Of a stretch of DNA of 27,293 bases, positions 1 through 8,158 are shown piece by piece. The translations under genes were made by a program, and so were the position numbers. This stretch comes from Pseudomonadota bacterium (GTDB taxonomy: Bacteria > Pseudomonadota > Gammaproteobacteria > Woeseiales > Woeseiaceae): NCBI GenBank assembly GCA_027295475.1, contig JAPUKV010000027.1:1-27293 (forward strand), read 5' to 3'. Below the pieces are notes generated by a model that saw nothing but the letters and a program-made list of their open reading frames with translations, ran no database searches and was not told the DNA's origin. Position 1 is the first letter of the stretch; each line of letters begins with the position of its first letter.

Positions 1-276
1 CAGCTGTTCCTCCTGCTGACAGGCAAGGAAGGCATGGGTTACGGGGACTTCAAACTGCTGGCCGTGCTCGGTGCCTGGTTAGGCTGGCAAGTGTTGCCGC
101 TGATCATTTTGTTGTCTGCTGCTGTCGGCGCAACCGTCGGCGTCACGATGATCGTCCTGCGCCGCCAGGACCGCAGCGTACCGATTCCTTTCGGTCCATA
201 TCTCGCGGCGGCGGGCTGGATCGCGATGTTGTACGGCGAACAGATCGTTGCCGGCTATCTCGACTTCATGAGCTAA
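1..276 (+). CDS. pilD: Type IV prepilin peptidase PilD, C-terminal part
   Basis: This is the end of a prepilin leader peptidase/N-methyltransferase, an inner-membrane aspartyl protease that processes type IV pilins and type II secretion pseudopilins. The reading frame is open from base 1, so the 5' part lies outside the window; 91 of roughly 290 residues remain. The GxGD motif (GYGDFKLLA, about residues 13-21 here) carries the second catalytic aspartate of the GxGD protease family. It is followed by hydrophobic stretches typical of the last two or three membrane helices and by the FGPYLA motif. The TAA stop at 274-276 lies inside the left arm of an inverted repeat. A pilD-coaE arrangement is known from Pseudomonas, which supports the call. 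Confidence 0.93.
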   Translation, partial: QLFLLLTGKEGMGYGDFKLLAVLGAWLGWQVLPLIILLSAAVGATVGVTMIVLRRQDRSVPIPFGPYLAAAGWIAMLYGEQIVAGYLDFMS

Positions 277-348
277 TTAAAGGCATCGAAGCGCATTTTT
301 AGAAATCGCGGAGGAATTCCAGGAATGCGCTTCAATGCCTTTAATTAG
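273..348. repeat. 25-bp inverted repeat spanning the pilD stop codon
   Basis: Arms at 273-297 and 324-348 are reverse complements at 24 of 25 positions, and the single difference would be a G-U pair in one RNA strand. The 26-base loop holds a smaller palindrome (GGAATTCC). The left arm includes the pilD stop codon and the right arm ends 14 bases before the coaE start. No T-run follows on the plus strand, so it does not look like a classical intrinsic terminator. It may act as an mRNA 3' stabilising or insulating hairpin, or be a miniature repeat element. Confidence 0.85.
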
Positions 349-362
349 CCGATAATAGTGAG

Positions 363-968
363 GTGAACAAACCTCTTCGAATTGGCTTGACGGGCGGTAT
401 AGCGAGCGGCAAAAGCACAGTTGCAGACCTTTTTGCAGCGCACGGCGTAGCGGTTATAGATACGGACGTCATTGCCCGCCAGCTGGTCGAGCCGGGCAAG
501 CCCGCACTTGACGAGATTCGCTCCGCCTTTGGCAGCCGTGTCTTTGATTCGGACGGCCGCCTGGATCGCAGATCAATGCGCGAGCTCGTGTTTTCGGACG
601 CGTCTCGGCGAGCACAGCTCGAATCGATTTTGCATCCGAGAATTCGTGCGGAGACCGCCGCTCAGTCCGCAGCGGCCGGCGGCCCATATCAGATAATTGT
701 CGTGCCGTTGCTCGTCGAATCGCCTATTCGGCAATTCATGGACCGCATTCTGGTTGTGGATTGCGACGAGGACACTCAACTCAGGCGCCTGTTGGCGCGT
801 GATGCAGAAGACGAAAGCCAGGCGCGCCGCGTTATGGCAGCGCAGGCCTCCAGGACAGACCGGTTGGCGATTGCCGACGATGTTATTTCCAATAACGACG
901 ACCTGGGCAGCACCCGGAGCCAGGTCGATGTCCTCCACAGCGAGTACCTGTCGCTGGCAAGTGGCTAG
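363..968 (+). CDS. coaE: Dephospho-CoA kinase
   Basis: The enzyme phosphorylates the 3'-hydroxyl of dephospho-CoA with ATP, the last step of coenzyme A synthesis, in the cytosol. The 201-residue product matches the usual family length. A P-loop (GGIASGKST, about residues 11-19) is followed by the VIDTDVIARQLVEPG substrate region, the LHPRI segment, the VVPLLVES strand and the C-terminal ADDVISNN motif of gamma-proteobacterial CoaE. The start is a GTG at 363; an in-frame stop lies upstream at 342 and no ATG is available before the conserved IGLTGG strand. The Shine-Dalgarno match is weak. Downstream the order is coaE then zapD, but the small zinc-protein gene yacG that often accompanies them is absent. 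Confidence 0.96.
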   Translation: MNKPLRIGLTGGIASGKSTVADLFAAHGVAVIDTDVIARQLVEPGKPALDEIRSAFGSRVFDSDGRLDRRSMRELVFSDASRRAQLESILHPRIRAETAAQSAAAGGPYQIIVVPLLVESPIRQFMDRILVVDCDEDTQLRRLLARDAEDESQARRVMAAQASRTDRLAIADDVISNNDDLGSTRSQVDVLHSEYLSLASG

Positions 969-1126
969 TGGTCCAACAAGGTTATATTGAAGGACTCAGA
1001 GCTGCCCAGCTGATCCAATACGGCGTTGCAGTCCTGGCAAAGGACATGCCATTCCCTGCGAGGCGCGTCTGGCGGCCAACCGCTTCACGACTCGCTGAGC
1101 CCATCGATATTGCCTTGTTGGACCAC
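968..1126. repeat. Inverted repeat element with 14-bp perfect ends
   Basis: The terminal 14 bases at 968-981 and 1113-1126 are perfect reverse complements (GTGGTCCAACAAGG). Beyond them the arms continue to match at about 14 of the next 20 positions. Within the roughly 90-base interior I see three small perfect hairpins: AGCT-GCCC-AGCT, GTCCT-GGCAA-AGGAC and GCGG-CCAA-CCGC. The whole could fold as a long stem closing a multi-branched structure. The element starts at the final base of the coaE stop codon. It could be a miniature repeat or a structured RNA; no copy elsewhere in the window was found. Confidence 0.7.
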
Positions 1127-1132
1127 GAATAA
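968..1132 (+). CDS. Possible 54-residue small protein, unknown
   Basis: A GTG whose G is the last base of the coaE TAG stop (TAGTG) opens a frame of 54 codons ending in TAA at 1130-1132. The product begins MVQQGYIEGLRAAQ and ends with PIDIALLDHE. I recognise no family. In favour: the stop-start overlap is like the coupled junctions elsewhere in this window, and composition is ordinary. Against: no Shine-Dalgarno sequence, a length that chance allows at this GC content, and the first and last codons coincide with the arms of an inverted repeat, so the sequence may be constrained as DNA or RNA instead. Confidence 0.25.
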   Translation: MVQQGYIEGLRAAQLIQYGVAVLAKDMPFPARRVWRPTASRLAEPIDIALLDHE

Positions 1133-1194
1133 GAGGCCCTGTCGCAAAATGGCGTCATTTGCCCTGAATGACCGCGTGGCGCAGAATACCGCCC

Positions 1195-1998
1195 ATGGCG
1201 AAGCCTGCCTCCAAGATTGCCCCGCCGCTTGTCTGCCGCCGGTCTGCCGAATATGAGCAGCCTCTGAATGAGCGAATGAGAACTTTTCTCAGGCTCGAGT
1301 TCCTGTACCAGCAGATGCTGTACAACACCGAGCTCGATGCCGACTGGGCGACTCGTGCTGCTACATCAAGTCTGCTCGAAATATTGGCGATATTGCTGCG
1401 TGGCGATGTGCGCAGCGATGTGCACAAGGAACTCGATCATCAGATTGAGAATCTGGAGCGATTTGTGAGCCAGCCCGGGGTGGATTCGAAGCGGCTGGAC
1501 GCACTCTTGGGAAATCTCCTCGAGAGCCGAAATGAGGTCAACTCGGCAGGCACGCAGTTTCTGCAACCGTTAAGAGGCTGTGAATTCCTGATGTCGATCA
1601 AACACCGCAGTTCTATTCCGGGCGGCACCTGCGAGTTCGACCTGCCGGAATATAACCATTGGCTGAGACAGCCGATTGCAAGACGTCAACAGGACTTGCA
1701 AGACTGGCTGAACGTCATTCGTCCGGTTTGCGATGCCGTTGTCGAGCTACTCTGGTTGATACGGGAGAGCGCACGACCGTTAGAGAAGACTGCGATAAAC
1801 GGCATGTATCAGCACAACATCCAAAAGCATGATCAGTGCCGTCTGTTGCGTATCACTCTGCCCGACGACAGTCCCCTGTATCCCGAAATCAGTGGCAGCC
1901 AGCATCGCTTTACGGTGCGATTTCTGGAGTGGTCAAGTATCAGCAGCCGTGCCGAACAAACCGGACACGACGTGGGCTTCCAGATTAGCATTTGTTGA
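1195..1998 (+). CDS. zapD: Cell division protein ZapD, FtsZ cross-linker
   Basis: ZapD binds the C-terminal peptide of FtsZ and bundles FtsZ filaments at the Z-ring in the cytosol. Recognisable features are the PLNERMRTFLRLEFL opening, the KELDHQ helix, the conserved SIPGGTCEFDLPEYNHWL core, and the C-terminal LYPEISGSQHRFTVRFL strand region. E. coli ZapD is 247 residues; this frame gives 267 from the ATG at 1195 or 276 from the ATG at 1168, which directly follows a TGA. Neither start has a clear Shine-Dalgarno sequence. I prefer 1195 because the conserved region in E. coli begins about nine residues from the start, but the true start is unsure. The gene converges on mutT with 41 bases between the stop codons. 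Confidence 0.9.
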   Translation: MAKPASKIAPPLVCRRSAEYEQPLNERMRTFLRLEFLYQQMLYNTELDADWATRAATSSLLEILAILLRGDVRSDVHKELDHQIENLERFVSQPGVDSKRLDALLGNLLESRNEVNSAGTQFLQPLRGCEFLMSIKHRSSIPGGTCEFDLPEYNHWLRQPIARRQQDLQDWLNVIRPVCDAVVELLWLIRESARPLEKTAINGMYQHNIQKHDQCRLLRITLPDDSPLYPEISGSQHRFTVRFLEWSSISSRAEQTGHDVGFQISIC

Positions 1999-2002
1999 CC
2001 TG

Positions 2003-2032
2003 TTGGAGCTGCATTCACCTGCCTGACGGGCG
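2003..2032. repeat. Degenerate REP-like unit between zapD and mutT
   Basis: The sequence begins TTGGAGC and ends CCTGACGGGCG, the same ends as the REP-like units near lpxC (GGAGCCCGTCC...GACGGGCGA), but the middle is diverged. It sits in the short convergent gap, the usual position for such repeats. On its own it would not be convincing; the match to the other copies is what suggests it. Confidence 0.4.
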
Positions 2033-2039
2033 TTTACTG

Positions 2040-2462
2040 TTATAGCTCACGCAATGCCCGAATCACCGGACCATCCGCCGGCAACAGGTAATTCTCCTCA
2101 AGCGCATCCGGACTGACCCACCTTAACGCCTGCCCATCCCTGCCTTCGGGCGTATTCGACCAGTCATTGATCAGATAGAAATCGATGGCCACCGACCTGT
2201 CGGGATAATCATGGTCAAGGCTCATGAATAAGGTCGGCTGGAGAATCTCTATACCCAGCTCTTCGTCTATCTCTCGCTTGAGCGCCGACAAGCTCTCCTC
2301 GCCATCCTTTATTTTGCCGCCGGGGAATTCCCACAGGCCGGCGAATGCTTGATCTCCGATCCGTTCGGCGATCAGCACGCGACCGTTATCGTCACGCAGG
2401 ATGCCTGCAACAACCCGAATACGAATCTTTCCATTCCGGGCTAAGAAAGTCTGCCGTGACAC
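2040..2462 (-). CDS. mutT: 8-oxo-dGTP diphosphatase MutT (Nudix hydrolase)
   Basis: MutT hydrolyses 8-oxo-dGTP to the monophosphate, removing oxidised nucleotides before they cause A:T to C:G transversions. The Nudix box is complete: [24 protein letters not shown] fits G-x5-E-x7-RE-U-x-EE-x-G-U, preceded by the GLWEFPGGK motif typical of MutT. The product is about 140 residues from a GTG at 2462, close to the family length, and overlaps the secA 3' end by 22 bases. A longer GTG start at 2489 is also open but lies deep in the secA zinc-motif codons and lacks a ribosome site. The secA-mutT order is conserved in gamma-proteobacteria and suggests co-transcription. Confidence 0.93.
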   Translation of the reverse strand: MSRQTFLARNGKIRIRVVAGILRDDNGRVLIAERIGDQAFAGLWEFPGGKIKDGEESLSALKREIDEELGIEILQPTLFMSLDHDYPDRSVAIDFYLINDWSNTPEGRDGQALRWVSPDALEENYLLPADGPVIRALREL

Positions 2463-5161
2463 TGCTTGTACTTCTTGCCGGATCCACACGGGCAGGGCTC
2501 GTTGCGGCCCACCTTTCGCTCACTCCTGACGAACGGCATGTGTGAGGCCGTCGCAGCTGCTGCCGCCCCACCACCCGCGGCACCGGCCTGCTGCTGTTGT
2601 CCGAGTGCCGACGCCTCCGCATGCTGAAATTCCATGGCCTGCACCGCGCGACGCTGCGCCTCCATTCTCTCGACGTCTTCCTGACTCTGGATTCTGACCC
2701 TTGAAAGAATACTGATCGTGTCATGCTTGACCTGATCCAGCATTACACCAAACATCTCGAATGCTTCGCGCTTATATTCCTGCTTCGGGTTTTTTTGCGC
2801 ATACCCTCGCAAGTGAATTCCCTGTCTAAGGTAATCCATGGCCGCGAGGTGTTCCTTCCAGTGATTGTCGAGTTGCATCAACATCACTTCTTTCTCGACG
2901 TGATGCATCCTGTCTTCGCCAATCCCCTTCACTTTCGCGTCATAGTTTTTCTGTAATTCGTTCACACACCGTTCGCGAATTCCGTCTTCATTGAGCTTCG
3001 TGTCGTCCTTCAGCCACTGGCTCACCGGCAGACGCACGGCAAAGTCATGCTCGATCGCATGGCTTACCCCGTCCGGATTCCATTGCTCCTCCAGACTGCC
3101 AGGCGGAATGTACTGGTCAACGATCAATTCAACCACTTCCGCACGAATTGCAGTCACCGAATCGGCAATCTCGTCCGCGGCCATGAGCTCGGACCGCTGA
3201 TGATAAACGACTTTTCGCTGGTCGTTGGCGACGTCGTCATATTCGAGCAGGTTCTTGCGGATGTCGAAGTTATGGGACTCCACTTTGCGCTGTGCCCTCT
3301 CGATCTGGCGGGTCAGCAGTTTACTTTCTATCGCTTCACCCTCACGCATGCCGGCCCTGGCCAAAAGCGATTTGGTACGTGCCGGGTCGCCGAAGATACG
3401 CATCAGACTGTCTTCCATGGACAGATAGAATCGACTGGATCCTGCGTCACCCTGCCTGCCAGAGCGTCCCCTGAGCTGATTGTCGATACGGCGTGACTCG
3501 TGCCTCTCCGTACCAATGATATGCAGGCCGCCCGCCTCCAGCACGGTCGCGTGGCGTTTGTCCCAGTCAGCCCGGATGGCATCCTTATCGGCGCCATCGG
3601 CGGATGCTGCAAACTCGGCGTCCAGATTGCCGCCCAACACGATGTCGGTACCGCGGCCCGCCATGTTGGTGGCTATAGTCACGGCGCCCGGGCGCCCCGC
3701 ATGTTGCACGACGATGGCTTCACGCTCATGTTGTTTGGCGTTCAGTACCTCATGCTTGACGCTCTTTTTTTTCAGGAAAGAAGACAATTTTTCGGATGTT
3801 TCAATTGAAGTTGTACCGACCAATACCGGTTGTCTGCGATCACGGCAGTCCTTGATGTCTTCGATGATTGCCTCGAACTTGTCGGCCTCAGTCAGATACA
3901 CGAGGTCCGGCATTTCATCGCGAACCATCGGCATGTGCGTCGGAATCACGATGACCTCGAGACCATAGATGCTCTGAAACTCAAAAGCCTCGGTATCCGC
4001 TGTGCCGGTCATCCCGGACAGGTTGTCATAGAGCCTGAAATAGTTCTGAAATGTGATGGACGCAACGGTTTGGTTTTCCTGCTTGATTGCAACGCCTTCT
4101 TTCGCCTCCACGGCCTGGTGCAGGCCGTCGGACCAGCGGCGGCCCACCATGGTGCGGCCCGTAAATTCATCGACGATGACGATCTCGCTGTCTTTGACAA
4201 TATAGTCGACGTCTTTCTTGAACATCACGTGTGCGCGCAGTGCAGCGTTAAGGTGATGGACCAGCCGGATATTTGCGGCGTCGTACAAACTCTCGTCTTC
4301 TTCCAAAAGCCCGGCGCTCGTCATCAGGTCCTCTACATTCTGATGGCCGTCTTCTGTAATGTGAACCTGCTTCGCCTTCTCGTCCTTTGAGTAATCGCCC
4401 GGGCCGTCTTCCTCCTTTTGTTCAGCAAGCTTGGGAATCAGTTTGTTGATCTTTTGATAGAGGTCAGTGCTTTCCTCGGTGGGCCCCGAGATGATCAACG
4501 GCGTCCGGGCCTCGTCGATCAGAATCGAGTCCACTTCATCGACGATTGCAAAATTCAATTCGCGCTGAGATTTGGCTTCAAGAGAAAACGCGAGATTGTC
4601 CCGCAGGTAGTCGAAGCCAAGTTCGTTATTGGTCGCATAAGTAATGTCGGCATTGTAAGCGTCGCGTTTCTCGTCCGGTGTCTGACCGCTCTTCGATACG
4701 CCGACCGTGAGGCCCAAGAACTCGTAAACAGGTCCCATCCAGTCCGCGTCGCGTTGCGCCAGATATTCGTTGACGGTCACAATGTGGACGCCCTGTCCAC
4801 TGATCGCGTTCAGGTAGGCGGGCAGTGTCGCCACCAGGGTCTTACCCTCGCCGGTACGCATTTCGGCGATATTGCCATCGTGCAATACCATGCCGCCGAT
4901 GAGCTGCACATCGAATGGCCTCAGGCCGAGGCTGCGCAGCGATGCTTCTCTGGCTACCGCGAACGCTTCCGGAAGTAGCTCGTCGAGGCCCTCACCGTCT
5001 GCAAATCGCTTGCGAAATTCCTCCGTCCTGGCTCGCAATTGATGGTCGTCAAGACTCTGGATGCCCTGTTCGAGCACATTGATCTTGTCGACGATTTTGG
5101 AATATTGCCGAAGCAGCCGTTGGTTCCGGCTGCCAAAGATTCGGGTTAGAAAGTTTGCCAC
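2441..5161 (-). CDS. secA: Preprotein translocase ATPase SecA
   Basis: SecA drives presecretory proteins through SecYEG using ATP. The 906-residue product is full length. Visible motifs are Walker A (MRTGEGKTL, about 101-109), the DEAD-like [16 protein letters not shown] box, the second nucleotide-fold motifs [23 protein letters not shown], and the C-terminal zinc-binding tail [14 protein letters not shown] that docks SecB and phospholipids. The segment before the tail is rich in Q, A and G, a flexible linker. The start is GTG at 5161 with a well-spaced AGGAG six bases upstream. No secM-like arrest gene precedes it; the M23 peptidase gene lies upstream on the same strand with a 211-base gap. 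Confidence 0.99.
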   Translation of the reverse strand: MANFLTRIFGSRNQRLLRQYSKIVDKINVLEQGIQSLDDHQLRARTEEFRKRFADGEGLDELLPEAFAVAREASLRSLGLRPFDVQLIGGMVLHDGNIAEMRTGEGKTLVATLPAYLNAISGQGVHIVTVNEYLAQRDADWMGPVYEFLGLTVGVSKSGQTPDEKRDAYNADITYATNNELGFDYLRDNLAFSLEAKSQRELNFAIVDEVDSILIDEARTPLIISGPTEESTDLYQKINKLIPKLAEQKEEDGPGDYSKDEKAKQVHITEDGHQNVEDLMTSAGLLEEDESLYDAANIRLVHHLNAALRAHVMFKKDVDYIVKDSEIVIVDEFTGRTMVGRRWSDGLHQAVEAKEGVAIKQENQTVASITFQNYFRLYDNLSGMTGTADTEAFEFQSIYGLEVIVIPTHMPMVRDEMPDLVYLTEADKFEAIIEDIKDCRDRRQPVLVGTTSIETSEKLSSFLKKKSVKHEVLNAKQHEREAIVVQHAGRPGAVTIATNMAGRGTDIVLGGNLDAEFAASADGADKDAIRADWDKRHATVLEAGGLHIIGTERHESRRIDNQLRGRSGRQGDAGSSRFYLSMEDSLMRIFGDPARTKSLLARAGMREGEAIESKLLTRQIERAQRKVESHNFDIRKNLLEYDDVANDQRKVVYHQRSELMAADEIADSVTAIRAEVVELIVDQYIPPGSLEEQWNPDGVSHAIEHDFAVRLPVSQWLKDDTKLNEDGIRERCVNELQKNYDAKVKGIGEDRMHHVEKEVMLMQLDNHWKEHLAAMDYLRQGIHLRGYAQKNPKQEYKREAFEMFGVMLDQVKHDTISILSRVRIQSQEDVERMEAQRRAVQAMEFQHAEASALGQQQQAGAAGGGAAAAATASHMPFVRSERKVGRNEPCPCGSGKKYKQCHGRLS

Positions 5162-5303
5162 CTACGGCTCCTGGCACGGACGATCTGAGTGAAGCCACAA
5201 AGCCCGCTATTTTACGGACTGGCGCAAATAATGCACCAATGAACACTCCGTTTCTCGCCACATGCAGTGATAGGGATAATCAGGCAAGCAATGTGTGGCC
5301 GAT

Positions 5304-5334
5304 AAAGGAAAAGACAAGGCGCGCAGGATGCGCG
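5304..5334 (-). terminator. Possible intrinsic terminator after the M23 peptidase gene
   Basis: On the minus strand the sequence CGCGCA-TCC-TGCGCG forms a six-base-pair GC-rich hairpin and is followed by CCTTGTCTTTTCCTTT, a T-rich but interrupted tract. It lies about 40 bases past the peptidase stop codon and before secA. The interrupted T-run makes it a moderate candidate; partial read-through into secA is possible. Confidence 0.4.
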
Positions 5335-5372
5335 AGAGCGCTGCAGCCGCTTCTACAGCAGCGGTGAAGCGT

Positions 5373-6305
5373 CTAGTTCGCGCCCTGGCGAATGAATTTC
5401 ACCGGGTTGACTCGATGGCCACGATGGAGCACTTCGAAGTGCAGGTTAGGCCCCGTGGCGCGGCCGCTGTCGCCCATCAGGGCCACAGTCTGGCCTTTTC
5501 TAACCTCCTGGCCGACAGAAACCAGGTTTTCCGAGTTATGCGCATAGCGCGTCGAGTAGCCATTGCCATGGTTGATCTCGATGAGCTTGCCGAAGCCGTA
5601 TCGTGACGATGACCAGGTCACGACGCCATCTGCCACGGCGATAATTTCCGCGCCCAATTTGCCGGCAAAATCAACGCCCTTGTGATTGGCGGGTTTTCCG
5701 GTGAAAGGATCCGTACGTCGTCCGAAATAGGAGGACATCCAGCCGGACAGAACGGGCCGCCCTTTCGGATAGACTCTGTCGCTGAGGTTCTTATTCATGA
5801 GGACGCTCTCCAGAACGCCCAGCTGCACTTCGCGGTCATCGAGCTGGCTGTCGAGGCCTTGCATGGCTGCTAGCACCTCAGGTATCGCAATGGCTGAGCC
5901 GGTGGCATACGGCTCTTCCGGTCCACCGAATGCCGGATCCGAGTCGAAATCAAATTCACCATCCTTAAGGCCGGCCATTCCGGTGAGCCGCCTGCCAAGC
6001 GCATCGAGGCGGATGATGCGGGCATGCATCTGCCCGATCCGAATGGCGAGCGCGTCAAGGGTATCCTCTGTTTGCTGCCGCGTGGTGGTGATTGCCTCGC
6101 GTTGCAAGGCGAGTTCTCCGGTCAGGTTCCTGACCTCGGTCATACTCACGCCGGAGCCCGTTTGCGCCGAATACCAGTAGCCACCGACAAAGGCGGTGGA
6201 GCAAAGCGCGCCGGCAACCAGGACGGCGAGGACAGCGACTGACCTGCCAGACAGGTTAAGCTGCCGGGGTCTCCCGAACCCCTTGCCGAATATGACTACA
6301 TTCAT
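5373..6305 (-). CDS. M23 (LytM-type) metallopeptidase, membrane anchored
   Basis: A predicted inner-membrane protein of about 310 residues with a short basic cytoplasmic end, one membrane segment (about residues 22-45), a helical, probably coiled-coil region (about 55-110), and a C-terminal LytM domain. The zinc ligands and catalytic residues of M23 are intact: H208 and D212 in NHKGVDFAG, H256 in YAHN, and H289 in LHFEV, numbering from the ATG at 6305. It should therefore be an active peptidoglycan endopeptidase facing the periplasm, not a degenerate activator such as EnvC. A GTG directly before the ATG is an alternative start; GGGG lies eight bases before the ATG. A peptidase of this type lies between dciA and secA in Pseudomonas as well. 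Confidence 0.92.
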   Translation of the reverse strand: MNVVIFGKGFGRPRQLNLSGRSVAVLAVLVAGALCSTAFVGGYWYSAQTGSGVSMTEVRNLTGELALQREAITTTRQQTEDTLDALAIRIGQMHARIIRLDALGRRLTGMAGLKDGEFDFDSDPAFGGPEEPYATGSAIAIPEVLAAMQGLDSQLDDREVQLGVLESVLMNKNLSDRVYPKGRPVLSGWMSSYFGRRTDPFTGKPANHKGVDFAGKLGAEIIAVADGVVTWSSSRYGFGKLIEINHGNGYSTRYAHNSENLVSVGQEVRKGQTVALMGDSGRATGPNLHFEVLHRGHRVNPVKFIRQGAN

Positions 6306-6616
6306 CACGTGCGCCCCGATGGCGTGTTTTTCGAGTTATTAGTCCTTGATATGCAACCAGTTGACTCGCAGACGAGCTGCCACGGCTGGCGCCCTCTCGT
6401 TGTTGTCGGCCCACGCTCAATGGTCACTTCGGTAGCCCCGCTATCTTAGGAACAATTCCCTTAGATCGGTGGTTTTGCGTCCCCGTCTTTCGGCGGGTAT
6501 GCCCTTATCGATTTCGTAAATATGCATAATGCAGCATTCCATTACAAGATCAGGTGCCCGGAACCTTGATTCTGGTCACCTGGAAGCCCAAAAATCGCCA
6601 ACTCCGTCACACTTCT
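6306..6616. other. Divergent intergenic region, M23 peptidase / dciA
   Basis: About 310 bases separate the divergent start codons. It must hold promoters for both genes, but I see no convincing sigma-70 pair. The best -10-like words are CATAAT near 6525-6530 for dciA and TAATAA near 6335-6340 on the minus strand, both without a good -35. Small inverted repeats occur, for example CAGGTG/CACCTG at 6551-6556 and 6577-6582. A GTG at 6554 could extend dciA upstream into this region. Confidence 0.5.
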
Positions 6617-6928
6617 ATGTCAATAATTCGCCTCGAAAAACTGCTAAAAACGGGCTCCGGCGGGGCCTTGGAGAAAATTGTCCAACGTGCTCAAAATATG
6701 GACAATTTGACCACCGCACTGAGAGCGCTTTTGCCGGACGACGCGCAAGCGCATTTACTCGCGGCCAATCTGCGCGAAAATGGGGAACTGGTGCTGATCT
6801 GCAGTTCGTCATCCTGGGCCGCGCGGCTCCGTTTCGAAAGCGATCAGCTGATTGAAGCCGCCCGATTGACGGGTGCCGACGTCAGCAGCTGCAAAGTGAA
6901 GGTATCTCCGTCGACAGGCAGCAGCTAG
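6617..6928 (+). CDS. dciA: DciA-like (DUF721) replicative helicase loader
   Basis: The product of about 103 residues has the DUF721 core: a leading amphipathic helix (LEKLLKTGSGGALEKIVQRA), then the conserved segment ending in SSSSWAARLRFESDQLIEAA. The W-x-x-x-LRF pattern is the family hallmark. DciA proteins interact with DnaB and help load it in the many bacteria that lack the phage-derived DnaC loader; that role is family knowledge, not shown here. The start ATG at 6617 is chosen because homology begins there. It has no clear Shine-Dalgarno sequence, and a GTG at 6554 in the same frame is a longer alternative. The gene is isolated on the plus strand between two minus-strand blocks, in the locus where enteric bacteria carry secM. 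Confidence 0.85.
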   Translation: MSIIRLEKLLKTGSGGALEKIVQRAQNMDNLTTALRALLPDDAQAHLLAANLRENGELVLICSSSSWAARLRFESDQLIEAARLTGADVSSCKVKVSPSTGSS

Positions 6929-6934
6929 GTGTTT

Positions 6935-7114
6935 CGTAGGAGCCCAGTCCGCCTGCAAGCGCTCAGCCGCTTTCTGATCGATGCGGGCTGACATTTATTG
7001 ATTCGCCCGTCAGGACGGGCTCCAACAGGTGCTAATAAACGCATCGTAGGAGCCCGTCCTGACGGGCGATTATGGGTGCCAATAAATGCAAAGAGCCCTA
7101 CCGGACGGGCGAAT
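6935..7114. repeat. Cluster of REP-like palindromic repeats
   Basis: Two clear units face each other: TCGCCCGTCAGGACGGGCTCC at 7003-7023 and its exact reverse complement at 7048-7068. Each contains its own hairpin (GCCCGTC-AG-GACGGGC). A degenerate third copy lies at 7092-7114, just before the lpxC stop codon, and a partial copy (GTAGGAGCCC) at 6936-6945. The flanks are also similar (CAATAAATG-like words on both sides). The arrangement between the convergent dciA and lpxC genes is like the BIME clusters of REP sequences in other gamma-proteobacteria and could act as a bidirectional transcription stop. No RAYT transposase gene is in the window. Confidence 0.82.
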
Positions 7115-7118
7115 CTAT

Positions 7119-8027
7119 TTACGCGTACGCAGGTGCTGCGTACGAAATCGGCGCTTTGCGGGAATCCTTGAAGGTCACCTCTTCCCATGCCGTCGCATCA
7201 TCCAGAAGAACACGCAACAACTTGTTATTGAGTTCATGTCCGGACTTGTGTCCTGAGAATTCACCAACCAGGCTGTGCCCCAGCAGATAGATGTCGCCAA
7301 TTGCGTCCAGAATCTTGTGAATGACGAACTCGTTCGAATAGCGCAGTCCGTCTTCATTCAGAATCCGGTAGTCATCCAGCACGATTGCGTTATCCATGCT
7401 GCCGCCCAGCGTCAGGTTGTGCTCACGCAGAGTCTCGACGTCCCGGAGAAAACAAAACGTTCTTGCACGGCTGACTTCTTTCAAATAAGAAGTCGATGAA
7501 AAATCGATCGAGGCGTCCCGGCTAAGTTTGTTGAAAACAGGGTGATTGAAGGAAATCTCGAAATTGACTTTGAAGCCGTTGAACGGCGTCAGTTGCGCCC
7601 ATTTCTCGCCGTCCTCGACCCGGATCTTTTTCTTGATGCGAATAAACCGCTTCGCCGCTTGCTGTTCTTCAATGCCCGCCGACTGCAGGAGAAAAACGAA
7701 GGGTGCAGCGCTGCCATCCATTATTGGTACTTCGGGTGCCGATAGATCGACCGTCAGATTATCAATCCCCAGTCCGGCCAGAGCAGACATCAGGTGCTCA
7801 ACCGTCGCGACCTTGACGCCGTCTTTTATCAGCGTTGTACCCAACATCGTCTCGCCGACCAGTCTCGGGTCGGCTTTGATATCGACCGGTTTGTCGAGAT
7901 CTACGCGGCGGAACGTAATTCCGGCATTTACGGCTGCCGGGCGCAGGGTCATATAGACTTTTTTGCCGGTATGCAGCCCGACGCCAGTAGCACGAATCGC
8001 CGTTTTTATTGTGCGTTGTCGCAGCAT
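7119..8027 (-). CDS. lpxC: UDP-3-O-acyl-N-acetylglucosamine deacetylase LpxC
   Basis: LpxC is the zinc amidase for the committed step of lipid A synthesis. The 302-residue product (E. coli 305) opens with the [17 protein letters not shown] motif. It shows the zinc ligands H78 (VEHLMSAL), H237 and D241 (HKILDAIGD), the neighbouring conserved D245, and the catalytic H264 in [10 protein letters not shown]. The ATG at 8027 is chosen because the conserved N-terminus begins there. The frame stays open 45 codons further upstream, but that part is the leader, not protein-like. Ribosome-site match is weak. It follows ftsZ after a 419-base structured gap and is probably expressed in part from its own promoter; in E. 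coli LpxC level is also set by FtsH proteolysis. Confidence 0.98.
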   Translation of the reverse strand: MLRQRTIKTAIRATGVGLHTGKKVYMTLRPAAVNAGITFRRVDLDKPVDIKADPRLVGETMLGTTLIKDGVKVATVEHLMSALAGLGIDNLTVDLSAPEVPIMDGSAAPFVFLLQSAGIEEQQAAKRFIRIKKKIRVEDGEKWAQLTPFNGFKVNFEISFNHPVFNKLSRDASIDFSSTSYLKEVSRARTFCFLRDVETLREHNLTLGGSMDNAIVLDDYRILNEDGLRYSNEFVIHKILDAIGDIYLLGHSLVGEFSGHKSGHELNNKLLRVLLDDATAWEEVTFKDSRKAPISYAAPAYA

Positions 8028-8133
8028 AGCCACAAGGTCCCGGGTATTGGCTGCCGGCCGCCTGTTCGCGCCTGACACTCGTCGCAGCCCGTCATTGACA
8101 GGCCACTGACACTCAAAAAAAGATCGATGCCCC

Positions 8134-8158
8134 AAAAAAACCGACATTGTGACGTCGG
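8134..8158 (-). terminator. Intrinsic terminator-like hairpin in the lpxC leader
   Basis: On the minus strand CCGACG-TCACAA-TGTCGG (8158 to 8141) forms five Watson-Crick pairs plus one G-U pair and is followed immediately by seven T (8140 to 8134). This is the classical intrinsic terminator layout. It lies 107 bases before the lpxC start, so it would end ftsZ read-through or attenuate lpxC transcription. Confidence 0.65.

Noticed and set aside
970..1123. The ends of the coaE-zapD inverted repeat fit the RYYYAAC and GTTRRRY core sites of an integron attC site.
   Set aside because: The match is only seven bases each side, the arms pair continuously without the spacer and extrahelical bases expected of attC, there is one copy, and no integrase or cassette array is present.
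3047..4978. Several plus-strand open frames of 100 to 186 codons across secA.
   Set aside because: They are antisense shadows of the 906-codon secA gene with no family-like sequence.
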